Positions 25,628 to 34,200 of a DNA stretch of 41,864 bases are shown here, in pieces. Position 1 is the first letter of the stretch. Each line of letters starts with the position of its first letter. Both the position numbers and the translations under genes were made by a program. The notes below the pieces were generated by a model, which had not been told where the DNA came from, ran no database searches, and saw only the letters and a list, made by a program, of their open reading frames with translations. Source of the DNA: JAEZDR01 sp039811185 (GTDB taxonomy: Bacteria; Bacteroidota; Bacteroidia; Chitinophagales; Chitinophagaceae); the NCBI GenBank assembly GCA_039811185.1, contig JBDHYF010000013.1:1-41864 (forward strand), read 5' to 3'.

Positions 25628-27288
25628 CGCTTTGTTCGTTGCTTTTCTATAAATGCTTCAAACTGTTTCAAACTAAAACTGCTTAGATTATTCTCCTTTG
25701 TCAGTCCTCCTTTTTGAGCAGCTAATATTCCAAACTTAGTGTAGCCAATTTCGCCAATTGCATGCGCGTCGGGATTAACCGATAGCAACACCCCTTTTTC
25801 AAGCGCATAGTGAATCCATCTCCAGTCAATATCCAGCCGTCTCGGGTTAGCGTTAATCTCAATCACAACATTGTTTGCGGCGGCGGCATCTATTAATTTT
25901 TCATGATCTATTTCAAGCCCGGTGCGCTTCAGCAGCAGCCGGCCGGTCATGTGTCCGAGAATATTTGTATAAGGATTTTCAATTGCTGCAACCAGCCGTT
26001 TCATAGCCTTGGGTTTCTCCATCGACAGGTTAGAATGCACTGAGGCAATAACTACATCAAACGTTTGCAATACATCGTCCGCATAATCGAGGCTTCCGTC
26101 GTTCAAAATATCCGATTCAATTCCTTTAAAAATCCTGAAAGGACTCAGTCTTTCGTTCAACGAATCGATTTGGGCGTGCTGCTCTGTAATGCGCTCCTCC
26201 GTAAGGCCGTTTGCATAGGCAGCGGTTTTGGAGTGGTCGGAAATTACCATGTATTCGAGGCCCATTGCCGTGCAGGCTTCGGCCATTGTTTCAATAGTTT
26301 CAATTCCGTCGCTCCAGCGGCTGTGGCTGTGAATCAGTCCTTTAATATCTGAAGGCTGAATTAGTTGAGGAAGCGGGCCTGCGGCCGCTTTGGCGATGAT
26401 TGAAGGTGACTCGCGGAGAGGTGAAGGTATGAATGAAAGATGATGGGTGCTGAATATCTCTTCTTCCGAATGATACTGCTTATCAAGTGGAAATTTTTGC
26501 TGCCATGTTTGCACAAACTCCGTTGAGCAGGAAGTTTCAAAAACTTTTTTCCATAAGTTTTTCGGTTCGCTGTGGTAAAAGAAGAAGGTCTGATTTTGGG
26601 GTGTGATGAAGACGGTGGCATCGAGTGATGACGTATGGAGCAGGAGGTTATCGGAAACCAGTTGTTGCAGTACAAGCGGTTTTACAGTGGTAACCCATTC
26701 CAGTTTTTCCAGCACTTCCAATTGGCGGCGATATTCACCTGTGGCAATAAACTTCTCGTTGGGAAACATTGTTTGTAAGGCTGCATCCATTGCAGACTGA
26801 ACCTCGTTTAACTGACTGTATAGCCAGAGGTTTTGGTTACTCAGGTAGAATCGGATTGCCTGTAAAATGCTTTCCTGCGTTTTCGCTCCAAATCCTTTCA
26901 CGGAAGCAAGCTGATTGGCCGCACAGGCGGCTTCCAGCGCCTCCAGCGTGTCGATTCCCATTTCCTTCCAAATGATATGAATCTTCTTGGGACCGAGGCC
27001 TTTAATCTCCAACATCTGTATTACCCCGGGCGGCGTTTTGGCCACCATTTTACTCAGTGCATCGAGTTTGCCGGTATGCAGCAGGGAAACTATTTTTTTG
27101 CCCATCACTTCGCCTATGTTTTTTAAGGCAAAAATTTCTCCTTCGGGAATGTCGGAAAGCTCAACATCAAGCTTTTCGAGCGTGAATGCTGCAATGGAAT
27201 ATGATTTTGCCCGAAAGCCGCTGTCGCCATGGATTTCGAGCAGTGTGCCGAGCAGATTAAGCTTTTCAGCTATTTCAAAGTTTCTCAT
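25624..27288 (-). CDS. PolX-like protein: helix-hairpin-helix plus PHP phosphoesterase, polymerase site apparently lost
   Basis: From ATG 27288 the protein has 554 residues, close to bacterial PolX (about 570). The order is an N-terminal 8-kDa-like domain, helix-hairpin-helix segments (PPGVIQMLEIKGLGPKK, ASVKGFGAKT), a palm-like middle and a C-terminal PHP domain. PHP motifs are well kept: HSHSRWSDG, VISDHSK, GIESDIL, ASVHSNLS, GHMTGR, EINANPRRLD and NPDAH. In the palm, PolX should read GSxRR followed by D-x-D; here it is TGEYRRQLEVLEKLEW (183-198), so by eye Lys195 and Glu197 replace the metal-binding Asp pair. I expect 3'-5' exonuclease or phosphoesterase activity without polymerase activity. 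I rejected ATG 27327 because the family pattern begins at MRNFEIAEKL. Confidence 0.85.
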   Translation of the reverse strand: MRNFEIAEKLNLLGTLLEIHGDSGFRAKSYSIAAFTLEKLDVELSDIPEGEIFALKNIGEVMGKKIVSLLHTGKLDALSKMVAKTPPGVIQMLEIKGLGPKKIHIIWKEMGIDTLEALEAACAANQLASVKGFGAKTQESILQAIRFYLSNQNLWLYSQLNEVQSAMDAALQTMFPNEKFIATGEYRRQLEVLEKLEWVTTVKPLVLQQLVSDNLLLHTSSLDATVFITPQNQTFFFYHSEPKNLWKKVFETSCSTEFVQTWQQKFPLDKQYHSEEEIFSTHHLSFIPSPLRESPSIIAKAAAGPLPQLIQPSDIKGLIHSHSRWSDGIETIETMAEACTAMGLEYMVISDHSKTAAYANGLTEERITEQHAQIDSLNERLSPFRIFKGIESDILNDGSLDYADDVLQTFDVVIASVHSNLSMEKPKAMKRLVAAIENPYTNILGHMTGRLLLKRTGLEIDHEKLIDAAAANNVVIEINANPRRLDIDWRWIHYALEKGVLLSVNPDAHAIGEIGYTKFGILAAQKGGLTKENNLSSFSLKQFEAFIEKQRTKR

Positions 27289-27309
27289 TGAAATGAAGAT
27301 AGGAAGTAA

Positions 27310-27340
27310 AATAAAAAAGTCCCGCAAGTTGCAGGACTTT
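27310..27340 (-). terminator. Terminator of the Lys/Ala-rich histone-like gene
   Basis: An inverted repeat (27316-27322 with 27334-27340, with further pairing inside) is followed on the minus strand by a T-rich tract of about 12 bases. It lies 24 bases beyond the stop. Confidence 0.75.
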
Positions 27341-27363
27341 CCAATATGATCTTTTGTTGAAAG

Positions 27364-27696
27364 CTATTTAGCAGCAGCTTTCTTAGCAGGAGCTGCTTTT
27401 TTTGCTGTGGTAGCTTTTTTAGCAGGAGCTGCTTTTTTTGCTGTTGCAGCTTTTTTAGCAGGAGCTGCTTTTTTTGCTGTTGCAGCTTTCTTAGCAGGAG
27501 CTGCTTTTTTTGCTGTTGCAGCTTTTTTAGCAGGAGCCGCCTTTTTCGCTGTTGCAGCTTTTTTAGCAGGAGCTGCTTTTTTTGCTGTTGCAGCTTTTTT
27601 AGCAGGAGCCGCCTTTTTTGCAGTTGCGGCCTTCTTTGCGGGTGCTGCTTTTTTGGATGCAGCCTTTTTAGGAGCTGCTTTTTTTGCAGTTGCCAT
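27364..27696 (-). CDS. Lys/Ala-rich histone H1-like protein
   Basis: From Met at 27696 the protein has 110 residues, almost entirely Ala, Lys, Pro and Thr, arranged as a 12-residue repeat (AATAKKAAPAKK). This resembles the tails of eukaryotic histone H1 and the Hc1/Hc2-type or AlgP-like proteins of bacteria, which bind DNA through charge. It has no folded domain. The upstream Met at 27702 would add two residues. The repeat gives a plus-strand mirror frame over the whole gene. DNA binding is inferred from composition. Confidence 0.85.
   Translation of the reverse strand: MATAKKAAPKKAASKKAAPAKKAATAKKAAPAKKAATAKKAAPAKKAATAKKAAPAKKAATAKKAAPAKKAATAKKAAPAKKAATAKKAAPAKKATTAKKAAPAKKAAAK
27374..27661. 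repeat. 36-bp tandem repeats inside the histone-like gene
   Basis: About eight units of 36 bases, starting 27374, 27410, 27446, 27482, 27518, 27554, 27590 and 27626; the central ones differ at only a few positions, and the last is diverged. Each carries two runs of T (six to seven bases). The array is in frame, so copy-number change would alter protein length by 12 residues per unit. Confidence 0.95.
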
Positions 27697-27767
27697 GTTC
27701 ATTTGAATTTAATGGTTAGTAAATAATACCATAAAATTAAAGAACTAATAACAACTGACAAATTTTT

Positions 27768-28034
27768 TTAAGCTGTTGCTTCCACAGGTACAACGGATAC
27801 TTTCGTTTTGTTCTCGCGTGTTTTTCTGAATTCAACCACACCATCGGTTAATGCGAAGATGGTAAAGTCTTTACCAACGCCTACATTTTTACCCGGATGA
27901 TAAACGGTTCCGCGCTGGCGGATGATGATGTTTCCTGCAACTGCGGGCTGTCCGCCGAATATCTTAACGCCGAGACGCTTGCTGTGCGAATCGCGGCCGT
28001 TTTTTACGCTACCTTCCCCTTTCTTGTGAGCCAT
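27768..28034 (-). CDS. rpmA: 50S ribosomal protein L27
   Basis: The 88-residue protein begins MAHKKGEGSVKNGRDSHSKR and continues LGVKIFGGQPAVAGNIIIRQRG, the L27 signature near the peptidyl transferase centre. There is no N-terminal extension of the Firmicutes type that would need cleavage. It lies 34 bases after rplU on the same strand, as in most bacteria. I see no clear terminator beyond its stop. Confidence 0.97.
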   Translation of the reverse strand: MAHKKGEGSVKNGRDSHSKRLGVKIFGGQPAVAGNIIIRQRGTVYHPGKNVGVGKDFTIFALTDGVVEFRKTRENKTKVSVVPVEATA

Positions 28035-28068
28035 TATTTAAATTTTTATAATCAGAATTTCTGATTGA

Positions 28069-28374
28069 TTATGCAATGCTTTCAATTTTAATTTGCGTGT
28101 ACTGGGTTCTGTGACCATGCTTTTTACGAAAGCCTTTTCTTCTTTTCATTTTAAAGGCAATCACTTTGTCGCCCAAAACTTTATCGCTCAGGATTTCGGC
28201 TTTCACCAAAACTTTTGTATCAGCACCTAATGAAATGCTACCGTTATTATCGGTAAACAAAACATCGCTGAACTCAACTTTGTCGCCATTTTTACCTTGC
28301 AGGTGAGGCACATATAAGTTTTGGCCTTCCTTTACCCTGAATTGTTGACCTGCTATTTTTACTACTGCAAACAT
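28069..28374 (-). CDS. rplU: 50S ribosomal protein L21
   Basis: From ATG 28374 the protein has 101 residues: MFAVVKIAGQQFRVKEGQ is the conserved start, and the end KMKRRKGFRKKHGHRTQYTQIKI the conserved basic segment that binds 23S rRNA. The frame is open to 28464 but the extra part is not L21-like and overlaps the promoter. It forms an operon with rpmA. Confidence 0.97.
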   Translation of the reverse strand: MFAVVKIAGQQFRVKEGQNLYVPHLQGKNGDKVEFSDVLFTDNNGSISLGADTKVLVKAEILSDKVLGDKVIAFKMKRRKGFRKKHGHRTQYTQIKIESIA

Positions 28375-28390
28375 AATGTTCGATTTAACT

Positions 28391-28417
28391 CCGAAAAAAA
28401 TTCGGACGGCAAAGGTA
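28391..28417 (-). promoter_or_regulatory. Promoter and leader hairpin of rplU-rpmA
   Basis: TACCTTTG on the minus strand (28410-28417) is a full -7 match, 35 bases before the rplU start; the -33 element is weak (TTT at 28437-28439). Between them, the leader contains CCGAA/TTCGG (28391-28405) with an A/T-rich loop, which may form a hairpin in the mRNA. Confidence 0.6.
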
Positions 28418-28481
28418 AAAGATTTCAGTTCAATTGAAAAAATTAATTCTTGCGCGGATGGCAAAAATATGGTTAAAGCCT

Positions 28482-29117
28482 TTATAACGAAAAACCAAAG
28501 TACATAACGATACAGATGAGCACCGCTGCAACAATTGCTACCGCAATTTTGTTTTTTTCCCAGAAGTGATTTTGGTGTTTGACAGAGAGCGTTTCAGAAA
28601 TTTTCCTCTTGGCCTCAGCCGAGAGTGGCAGGTGCATCAATTTTCCGACGGCCTCCCTGAATCGTGGATAAGACAGCGGCTCTATGCATTTGAGGTAGAG
28701 GTAAACAAAATCATCATTAAAACTTTCCGAGTCGGCCGGCATCATCATAAGCAGGACGGTTTCCGGAACGATGGCTGAGAGTTCGGCCATTATCCATTCT
28801 TCCGGCATACGGAAGGGGTCCGCGGTCCGGTTATCCTCATATAAGTGCAGCAGTGAAGTGAAACTCTGCTGCGGCGTAAGCACCAATAGCTCTACGTTCA
28901 AACCTTCGGTGAAACGTTTTTGATGATATCTTTTTCGCTCAACGGGGTTTGACAATACCCGATAGGCTTCGTTTAGGAGGCGGAAATGTGTACTGTTCGC
29001 CAGATTGCTTCCCGCGGCGTCGGGGTGATAGCGAAACGCAAGACGTCGATAGGCCTTTCTTATTTCTTCATAGCCGGCTTTCGGGCTCACATTTAATATG
29101 GAATAATAATCGATCAC
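28482..29117 (-). CDS. Membrane-anchored J-domain protein
   Basis: The 211-residue protein starts at a GTG (29117). Residues 2-68 are a J domain with YRRLAFRYHPDAAG carrying the HPD motif that stimulates DnaK. The middle part (about 75-185) is helical with no zinc-binding or substrate-binding domain of classical DnaJ. A C-terminal membrane segment (about 190-210, IAVAIVAAVLICIVMYFGF) suggests a tail anchor with the J domain in the cytoplasm. It probably recruits DnaK to the membrane; a client is unknown. TACTTTTG at 29125-29132 is a full -7 match only 7 bases before the start. Confidence 0.85.
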   Translation of the reverse strand: MIDYYSILNVSPKAGYEEIRKAYRRLAFRYHPDAAGSNLANSTHFRLLNEAYRVLSNPVERKRYHQKRFTEGLNVELLVLTPQQSFTSLLHLYEDNRTADPFRMPEEWIMAELSAIVPETVLLMMMPADSESFNDDFVYLYLKCIEPLSYPRFREAVGKLMHLPLSAEAKRKISETLSVKHQNHFWEKNKIAVAIVAAVLICIVMYFGFSL

Positions 29118-29124
29118 CAGCCTT

Positions 29125-29132
29125 CAAAAGTA
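29125..29132 (-). promoter_or_regulatory. Candidate -7 element of the J-domain gene
   Basis: TACTTTTG matches TAnnTTTG and lies 7 bases before the GTG start, which would give a nearly leaderless mRNA. No TTG at the -33 position. A chance match is possible. Confidence 0.35.
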
Positions 29133-29186
29133 TTTCTGCTTTTTTGAATTCGAGCTTATAATAGGAGTCTTTAGCATCTTTCTAAA

Positions 29187-29218
29187 AAAAATAGCCGCAT
29201 CAGCGGGGATGCGGCTAT
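29187..29218 (-). terminator. Terminator of the amidohydrolase gene
   Basis: A perfect 10-bp stem (29191-29200 with 29209-29218) with an 8-base loop is followed on the minus strand by a T tract. It starts 16 bases beyond the stop at 29235. Confidence 0.92.
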
Positions 29219-29234
29219 CGGAAAAAAGATCGGC

Positions 29235-30968
29235 TTAAAGCGCTTGTTTTTGCCGCACTTTACCATTCATAACAGTTAAAAGCACTTTTGCATTTTTAAC
29301 CTCGGAGGGTGGTAAATCAAATAGGTTTTTATCCAATACAATGAAGTCGGCGAACTTGCCTTTTTCAATCGACCCAATTTGTTTTTCGGCGTTCAGGATG
29401 TATGCGGAACCCATTGTACTGGCATAAAGCGCCTGGGCCAGCGTAACCACTTCGTCGGCCGGCGGCAACTGATCCATCACGCCTTTTCCCGTAACCATGG
29501 CGCGGGTGGTTGCCACATGAATGGCCTCAAGGGGCTTGTAGGTGCTGTAATAGCCGGCTGCAAACCAATCGGTTCCAAAGCCTACGTTTGCGCCACTTCT
29601 TACCATCGAGCCTACACGCATGTAGTTCGACTTAATAAAATCAAGTCCCATTCGGTCAGCGGCAAGTCCGAGAACAGAATTATCGGGAGTAGCCCATTGC
29701 GCAGAAAATTGCGCGGAAACACCGAGTTGCTTAAACCGTGGCAAATCCGAATCTAAATAATACACCACATGTGAAGCGGTATGGCGGGTTTTGCTTTCGG
29801 GATACTTTTTTTTCGCGTTTTCAACAGCGTTTAAATAGTCGTTTACGGCGTGGTCGCCCACCATGTGTCCGAAGGTGGGAATGCCTTGTCGGTGTGCTTC
29901 CGCTACAATTTCGTACAAACGCTCCGACTTCATAAACAAGTTACCCTTAAAATCACCTCTTCCAACATAAGGATGCATCATTGCGGCCGTGTACTGTGCT
30001 TCGCCGCCATCGAGATTAATTTTTAATATGGATGCTTTTACGAGTTCCGACTGATATTTTTTATTCAAAGCAAGAAAAGGTGCGAATGGATCTTCGTCCG
30101 GACGGTTGTAGTAATAGCTGCCGAAGGTTCTAACGGCGAGCTTTCCTTCTTTCTCAAGCTGTTGGTAAAGGTCGTAACCTTCTTCGTGTTTAATTCCAAG
30201 AATGCCTGCGTCGAAAACTGTGGTGATGCCGGCCTCTGAAAACTTCTTCATGTACAACTCCATTCCTTCTTTCACGGCTGATATATCGGTAGGCACGAGT
30301 TTGCCGAGTACGCCTATAAAAGCCGGAATTTCTACCAGGAACCCGGTTGGTTCACCCGTTTTAGGATCGCGCTGAAATGTGCTGAAGCCGGGCATGGGGT
30401 CGGGTGTTTCTTTGGTGATGCCGGCAGCTTGTAAGGCGCTTGAGTTTGCCCATGCCCCGTGACCATCTATTGCTACCAAAATAGCCGGCTTATTGGGGAA
30501 AACGGAATCCAGCAATTTTTTGTTAGGCCCTTCGGGCGGAAACAGGCCATACCGCCATCCAAATCCGCGAATCACTTTTGCCTCCGGATTTTCTGCATCC
30601 CAGGCTTTCAGGCGCGCCAGCAATTCGTTTATGTCGTCGGTTTGTAAGTCTGCGCCAACAGTAACCCACGACACGGTGGGGTGGATATGTGATTCTACAA
30701 ATCCGGGCATCAGCATTTTCCCTTTCAGGTCGGTAACCTCTGTGTTGCTGCCAATGAAGGCGTCGGCATCTTTGGTAGTGCCTACGAAAACGATTTCTTT
30801 TCCTTTCACGGCAACGGCTTCTGCCCAGGGCATAGAGTCGGTAAGAGTATAAATTTTTCCATTAATGAAAACCATATCAGCCGCATTTTTGGCCGATGGC
30901 CCGCAGGATGCAAGTGTAAACAGGCTGCCCAAGAGGAGCAACAAGTAGCTAAATCTTAATTCTTTCAC
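29235..30968 (-). CDS. Amidohydrolase lipoprotein, YtcJ-like
   Basis: The 577-residue protein has a lipoprotein signal (LFTLASC, lipid Cys at 22) and starts at GTG 30968; no ATG precedes the signal peptide. The metal-dependent amidohydrolase pattern of the YtcJ/NfdA group is visible: LMPGFVESHIHP (first His pair), FGHMVGDHAV, HTASHVVYY and FGTDWFAAG (last Asp). Family members hydrolyse amide bonds of varied small molecules; the substrate here is unknown. It should sit in the periplasm, attached to a membrane. It stands alone with its own terminator. Confidence 0.88.
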   Translation of the reverse strand: MKELRFSYLLLLLGSLFTLASCGPSAKNAADMVFINGKIYTLTDSMPWAEAVAVKGKEIVFVGTTKDADAFIGSNTEVTDLKGKMLMPGFVESHIHPTVSWVTVGADLQTDDINELLARLKAWDAENPEAKVIRGFGWRYGLFPPEGPNKKLLDSVFPNKPAILVAIDGHGAWANSSALQAAGITKETPDPMPGFSTFQRDPKTGEPTGFLVEIPAFIGVLGKLVPTDISAVKEGMELYMKKFSEAGITTVFDAGILGIKHEEGYDLYQQLEKEGKLAVRTFGSYYYNRPDEDPFAPFLALNKKYQSELVKASILKINLDGGEAQYTAAMMHPYVGRGDFKGNLFMKSERLYEIVAEAHRQGIPTFGHMVGDHAVNDYLNAVENAKKKYPESKTRHTASHVVYYLDSDLPRFKQLGVSAQFSAQWATPDNSVLGLAADRMGLDFIKSNYMRVGSMVRSGANVGFGTDWFAAGYYSTYKPLEAIHVATTRAMVTGKGVMDQLPPADEVVTLAQALYASTMGSAYILNAEKQIGSIEKGKFADFIVLDKNLFDLPPSEVKNAKVLLTVMNGKVRQKQAL

Positions 30969-31285
30969 GGTGCAAGATGGATTTTAGATGGGTTGAAGTG
31001 AATTGTATAGAAACAAAAAAAAGATTTAATCCGCAGAAAAATATTTTTTCCGCTCATTTTTTCTGAGTTGTATTGACTGATGGGGAGTGTTAGTAACAAT
31101 TTATTCACGGCTTTGGGAAGTGTCGGCTGTAAAACCTGTTGATAAGAAGCGCAGCATTGTGGATAACCGCGAAAATGAATTCACACAAAACAATCACCCT
31201 ACCGGTTTATGCCGCCGCAGGGTTTGGCGGTGTTCGGGCTGTTTTTTTTGTTCTTATGTTCGCATACTTTTTTAAATGGGTTAGC
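30969..31285. other. Divergent intergenic region between the amidohydrolase gene and smc
   Basis: About 317 bases that should hold two divergent promoters. TACTTTTT (31265-31272) is one base off the -7 consensus in front of smc. The frame of smc is open upstream to 31139 but lacks family pattern, and no other gene is seen. Confidence 0.4.
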
Positions 31286-34200
31286 GTGAGATTAAAATCT
31301 TTGGAAATAAAGGGATTTAAAAGTTTTGCCGATAAAACAATTGTAACCTTCGACGAAGGCATTACCGGCATTATTGGCCCGAACGGATGTGGGAAAAGCA
31401 ATATTATCGATTCGATACGCTGGGTTATTGGTGAGCAGAAAATTTCGGCATTAAGGAGCGAAAACTTGGAAGCACTGGTTTTTAACGGAAGCAAAACGCG
31501 CAGCCCCAGCGGACTTGCCGAAGTAAGCCTTACGTTCGAAAACACCCGTAATCTGCTGCCGACCGAATTTAGCACCGTTACCATTACGCGCCGGTTTTAT
31601 AAAAACGGCGACAGCGAATATCGCCTCAACGATGTAAGCTGCCGTTTAAAGGATATTCATAATTTATTTATGGATACAGGGGTAAGCAACGACAGCTACG
31701 CAATTATTGAATTGGGAATGGTGGACGATATTATTAAAGACAAGGACAACAGTCGCCGCCGAATGTTGGAGCAGGCTGCGGGCATCACCATTTATAAAAC
31801 ACGAAAAAAAGAAGCAAAAGCAAAGCTCGACGCAACGGATCAGGATTTAAACCGGATTGAAGATTTACTTTTCGAAATCAACAACCAGCTGAAAACACTC
31901 GAAAATCAGGCGAAGAAGGCGGAAAAGTATTTCGAAATTAAAAAAGATTATAGGGAGCTGTCGGTAGAGTTGGCAAAGGCCGCACTTGAAGATTTTAACA
32001 TCTCGTACAAACAGCTAACTGCCGAGCAGGAAACCGAACAAGACAAGAAGGTTGCGCTGGAGGCTGAAATTGCAACGGAGGAAGCGGCGCTCGAGCAACA
32101 AAAGCTGGCGTTTATAGAAAAAGAAAAAGCGCTTCAGACGCAACAGCAGCAGTTTAACGAGTTAGTGCAAAATTTGCGAACTAAGGAAAATGAGAAGAAT
32201 CTTTCTGCGCAAAAACTACAGTTTTTAAAAGAGAAAGAATCCGGACTTTCCGATTTTTTAAACAAAGCTTCCGGCCAAACGAAGAACCTTCAGGATTCTA
32301 TTGAATATACCCGCCTTCAAATTGCGGAAGAACAGGACGAAACAGAGCAGTTGCAAACGCTGATTGAAGCGGCAGCTGCCGAGGCCGAAGCTGGCAAGTC
32401 TGCTTTTGAAGTGAAAAAATCGGGCATCACCGAACAGCGCAATCATTACCAAACGCTTCAGCGGAAACAGTTTGAAGCAGAGAAAAAAGTTGCTGTTGCG
32501 GACACATCTATTCAAAATATTCAGCGGGCGCTTCATCAGCTATCGGAAGAATCCGGTGGAAGAGAGCAGCAGTTGAAGAGCTTAGAGCCGGAACTGGAAC
32601 AAAAGCAGGAGAGCCTTAAGAAGAAGCAGGATTTGCTGACGGCTTTGCAGGAGCAGCAAGACCGCACAAAAGCGCTCATTTTCGAAACGCAAACCGAGCT
32701 GGAAACGCTGCGAACAAAACTTGCCGAAGAGAGTCGTTTGCTCGATGCCAAACAAAACGAATATGCGCTCCTCAAAAGCCTGATCGACTCGATGGAAGGC
32801 TACCCGGAAAGCATTAAGTTTTTGCATAAAAACCCAAACTGGAACAACAAAGCACCCGTTCTTTCGGACATTATCTACGTGAAAGAAGAATACCGCGCTG
32901 CCGTGGAAAATGTGCTCGATCCCTACCTGAATTATTACGTGGTAAACAACCTTTCCGAAGGACTTGCCGCCATCCATTTGCTGGAAGAAAACAAAAAGGG
33001 GAAAGCCAACTTCTTTCTTCTCGATCAGTTTCAGCATCAGGCCGAACTTTTGAAGCATCCGGCCGGTACCATACGCGCCACCGACGTAATTGAGGTGGAA
33101 GGGGCTTATAAAAATCTTGCTGCCTATTTATTGGGCAATGTATTTATTGCAGAAGATGACACTGCGCTTGACATGGCGGGCGACTTCGTGCTCCTTGAAA
33201 AACATGGAAAATATGTAAAAGGAAAATACAGTTTAACGGGAGGAAGCGTTGGATTGTTTGAAGGGAAAAAAATAGGACGCGCCAAAAATCTTGAAAAGCT
33301 TGTTGAACAAATCAACACCCAAAAACAAGTGGTTGAACAGTTGAAGAGCACCATTAAAACCCGTCAGGACGCAGTTATTGGATACAATCAACAACTGCAG
33401 GAAAGCCAGATTCGCCAAACCGAGGCCGATATGAATGCGCTGATAAATCAGCTATTCTCCATCAAAAATAAAATTGAAAACCTGCATCACAGTCAGGATG
33501 CGGCCGCCGGCAGGAAAGACGATTTAGAACAAAGGCTGCAAATAGAATCGGATGCGATTGCAGAAACGCGTGACCTCCTCGACGCGTTGAATGCCGATTT
33601 GAAACAAACCACCGAAGCGCTGAAGTTGTCGGAACAAGACTATCAGCAGTCGGAGCAGGCATATAATTTTGCCCTTGCAAAGCACAATCAGTTAAACATT
33701 CAGTTTACCCGGCAACAAAGCAAGGCACAGGCGCTGAAACAAGAACTGGCGTACAAAGAAAATCAGCTAAGTCAATTACATCAGCAAATAGAAACGAATC
33801 AGCATCAGCAAAAAACCATTGCTGCTGAAATTAATGAGCAGCAGGCATTTTTAACGACGCAGCAAGAAGAACTGCTAAAATTGATGAAGCGTAAAAGTGA
33901 GGAAGAAGTACTGCTGAACGAAGCAGATCAGGCATATTTTAGTTTGCGGAATATTCTACAGCAGCGTGAAAGCGATTTGCGTTTAAAAGCACGCTCGAAG
34001 GAGAACAGCGATCTGTTGCTGAACTCTATTAAGGACAGGTTGAATGATTTAAAGATAACGGTGGCCGGTATGAAAGAGCGCCTGCTTGTAGAGTTTAAAA
34101 TTGATTTAAGCGAAATACTCGATGAAGCACGCACTACCGAACAGCCGGTAGAGGAGCTGCAGGCATCGGCCGACCGGATGAAGAAACGGTTGGAAAATAT

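Noticed and set aside
27374..27661. CRISPR-like regular repeats
   Set aside because: Units are contiguous, in frame and without unique spacers; they encode the Lys/Ala-rich protein.
27407..27706. Plus-strand Ala/Phe-rich frame of 99 residues
   Set aside because: Mirror of the 36-bp repeats of the histone-like gene, which has a terminator on the minus strand.
31139..31285. N-terminal extension of SMC
   Set aside because: The 49 extra residues are hydrophobic and unlike SMC; a GTG lies exactly at the conserved start.
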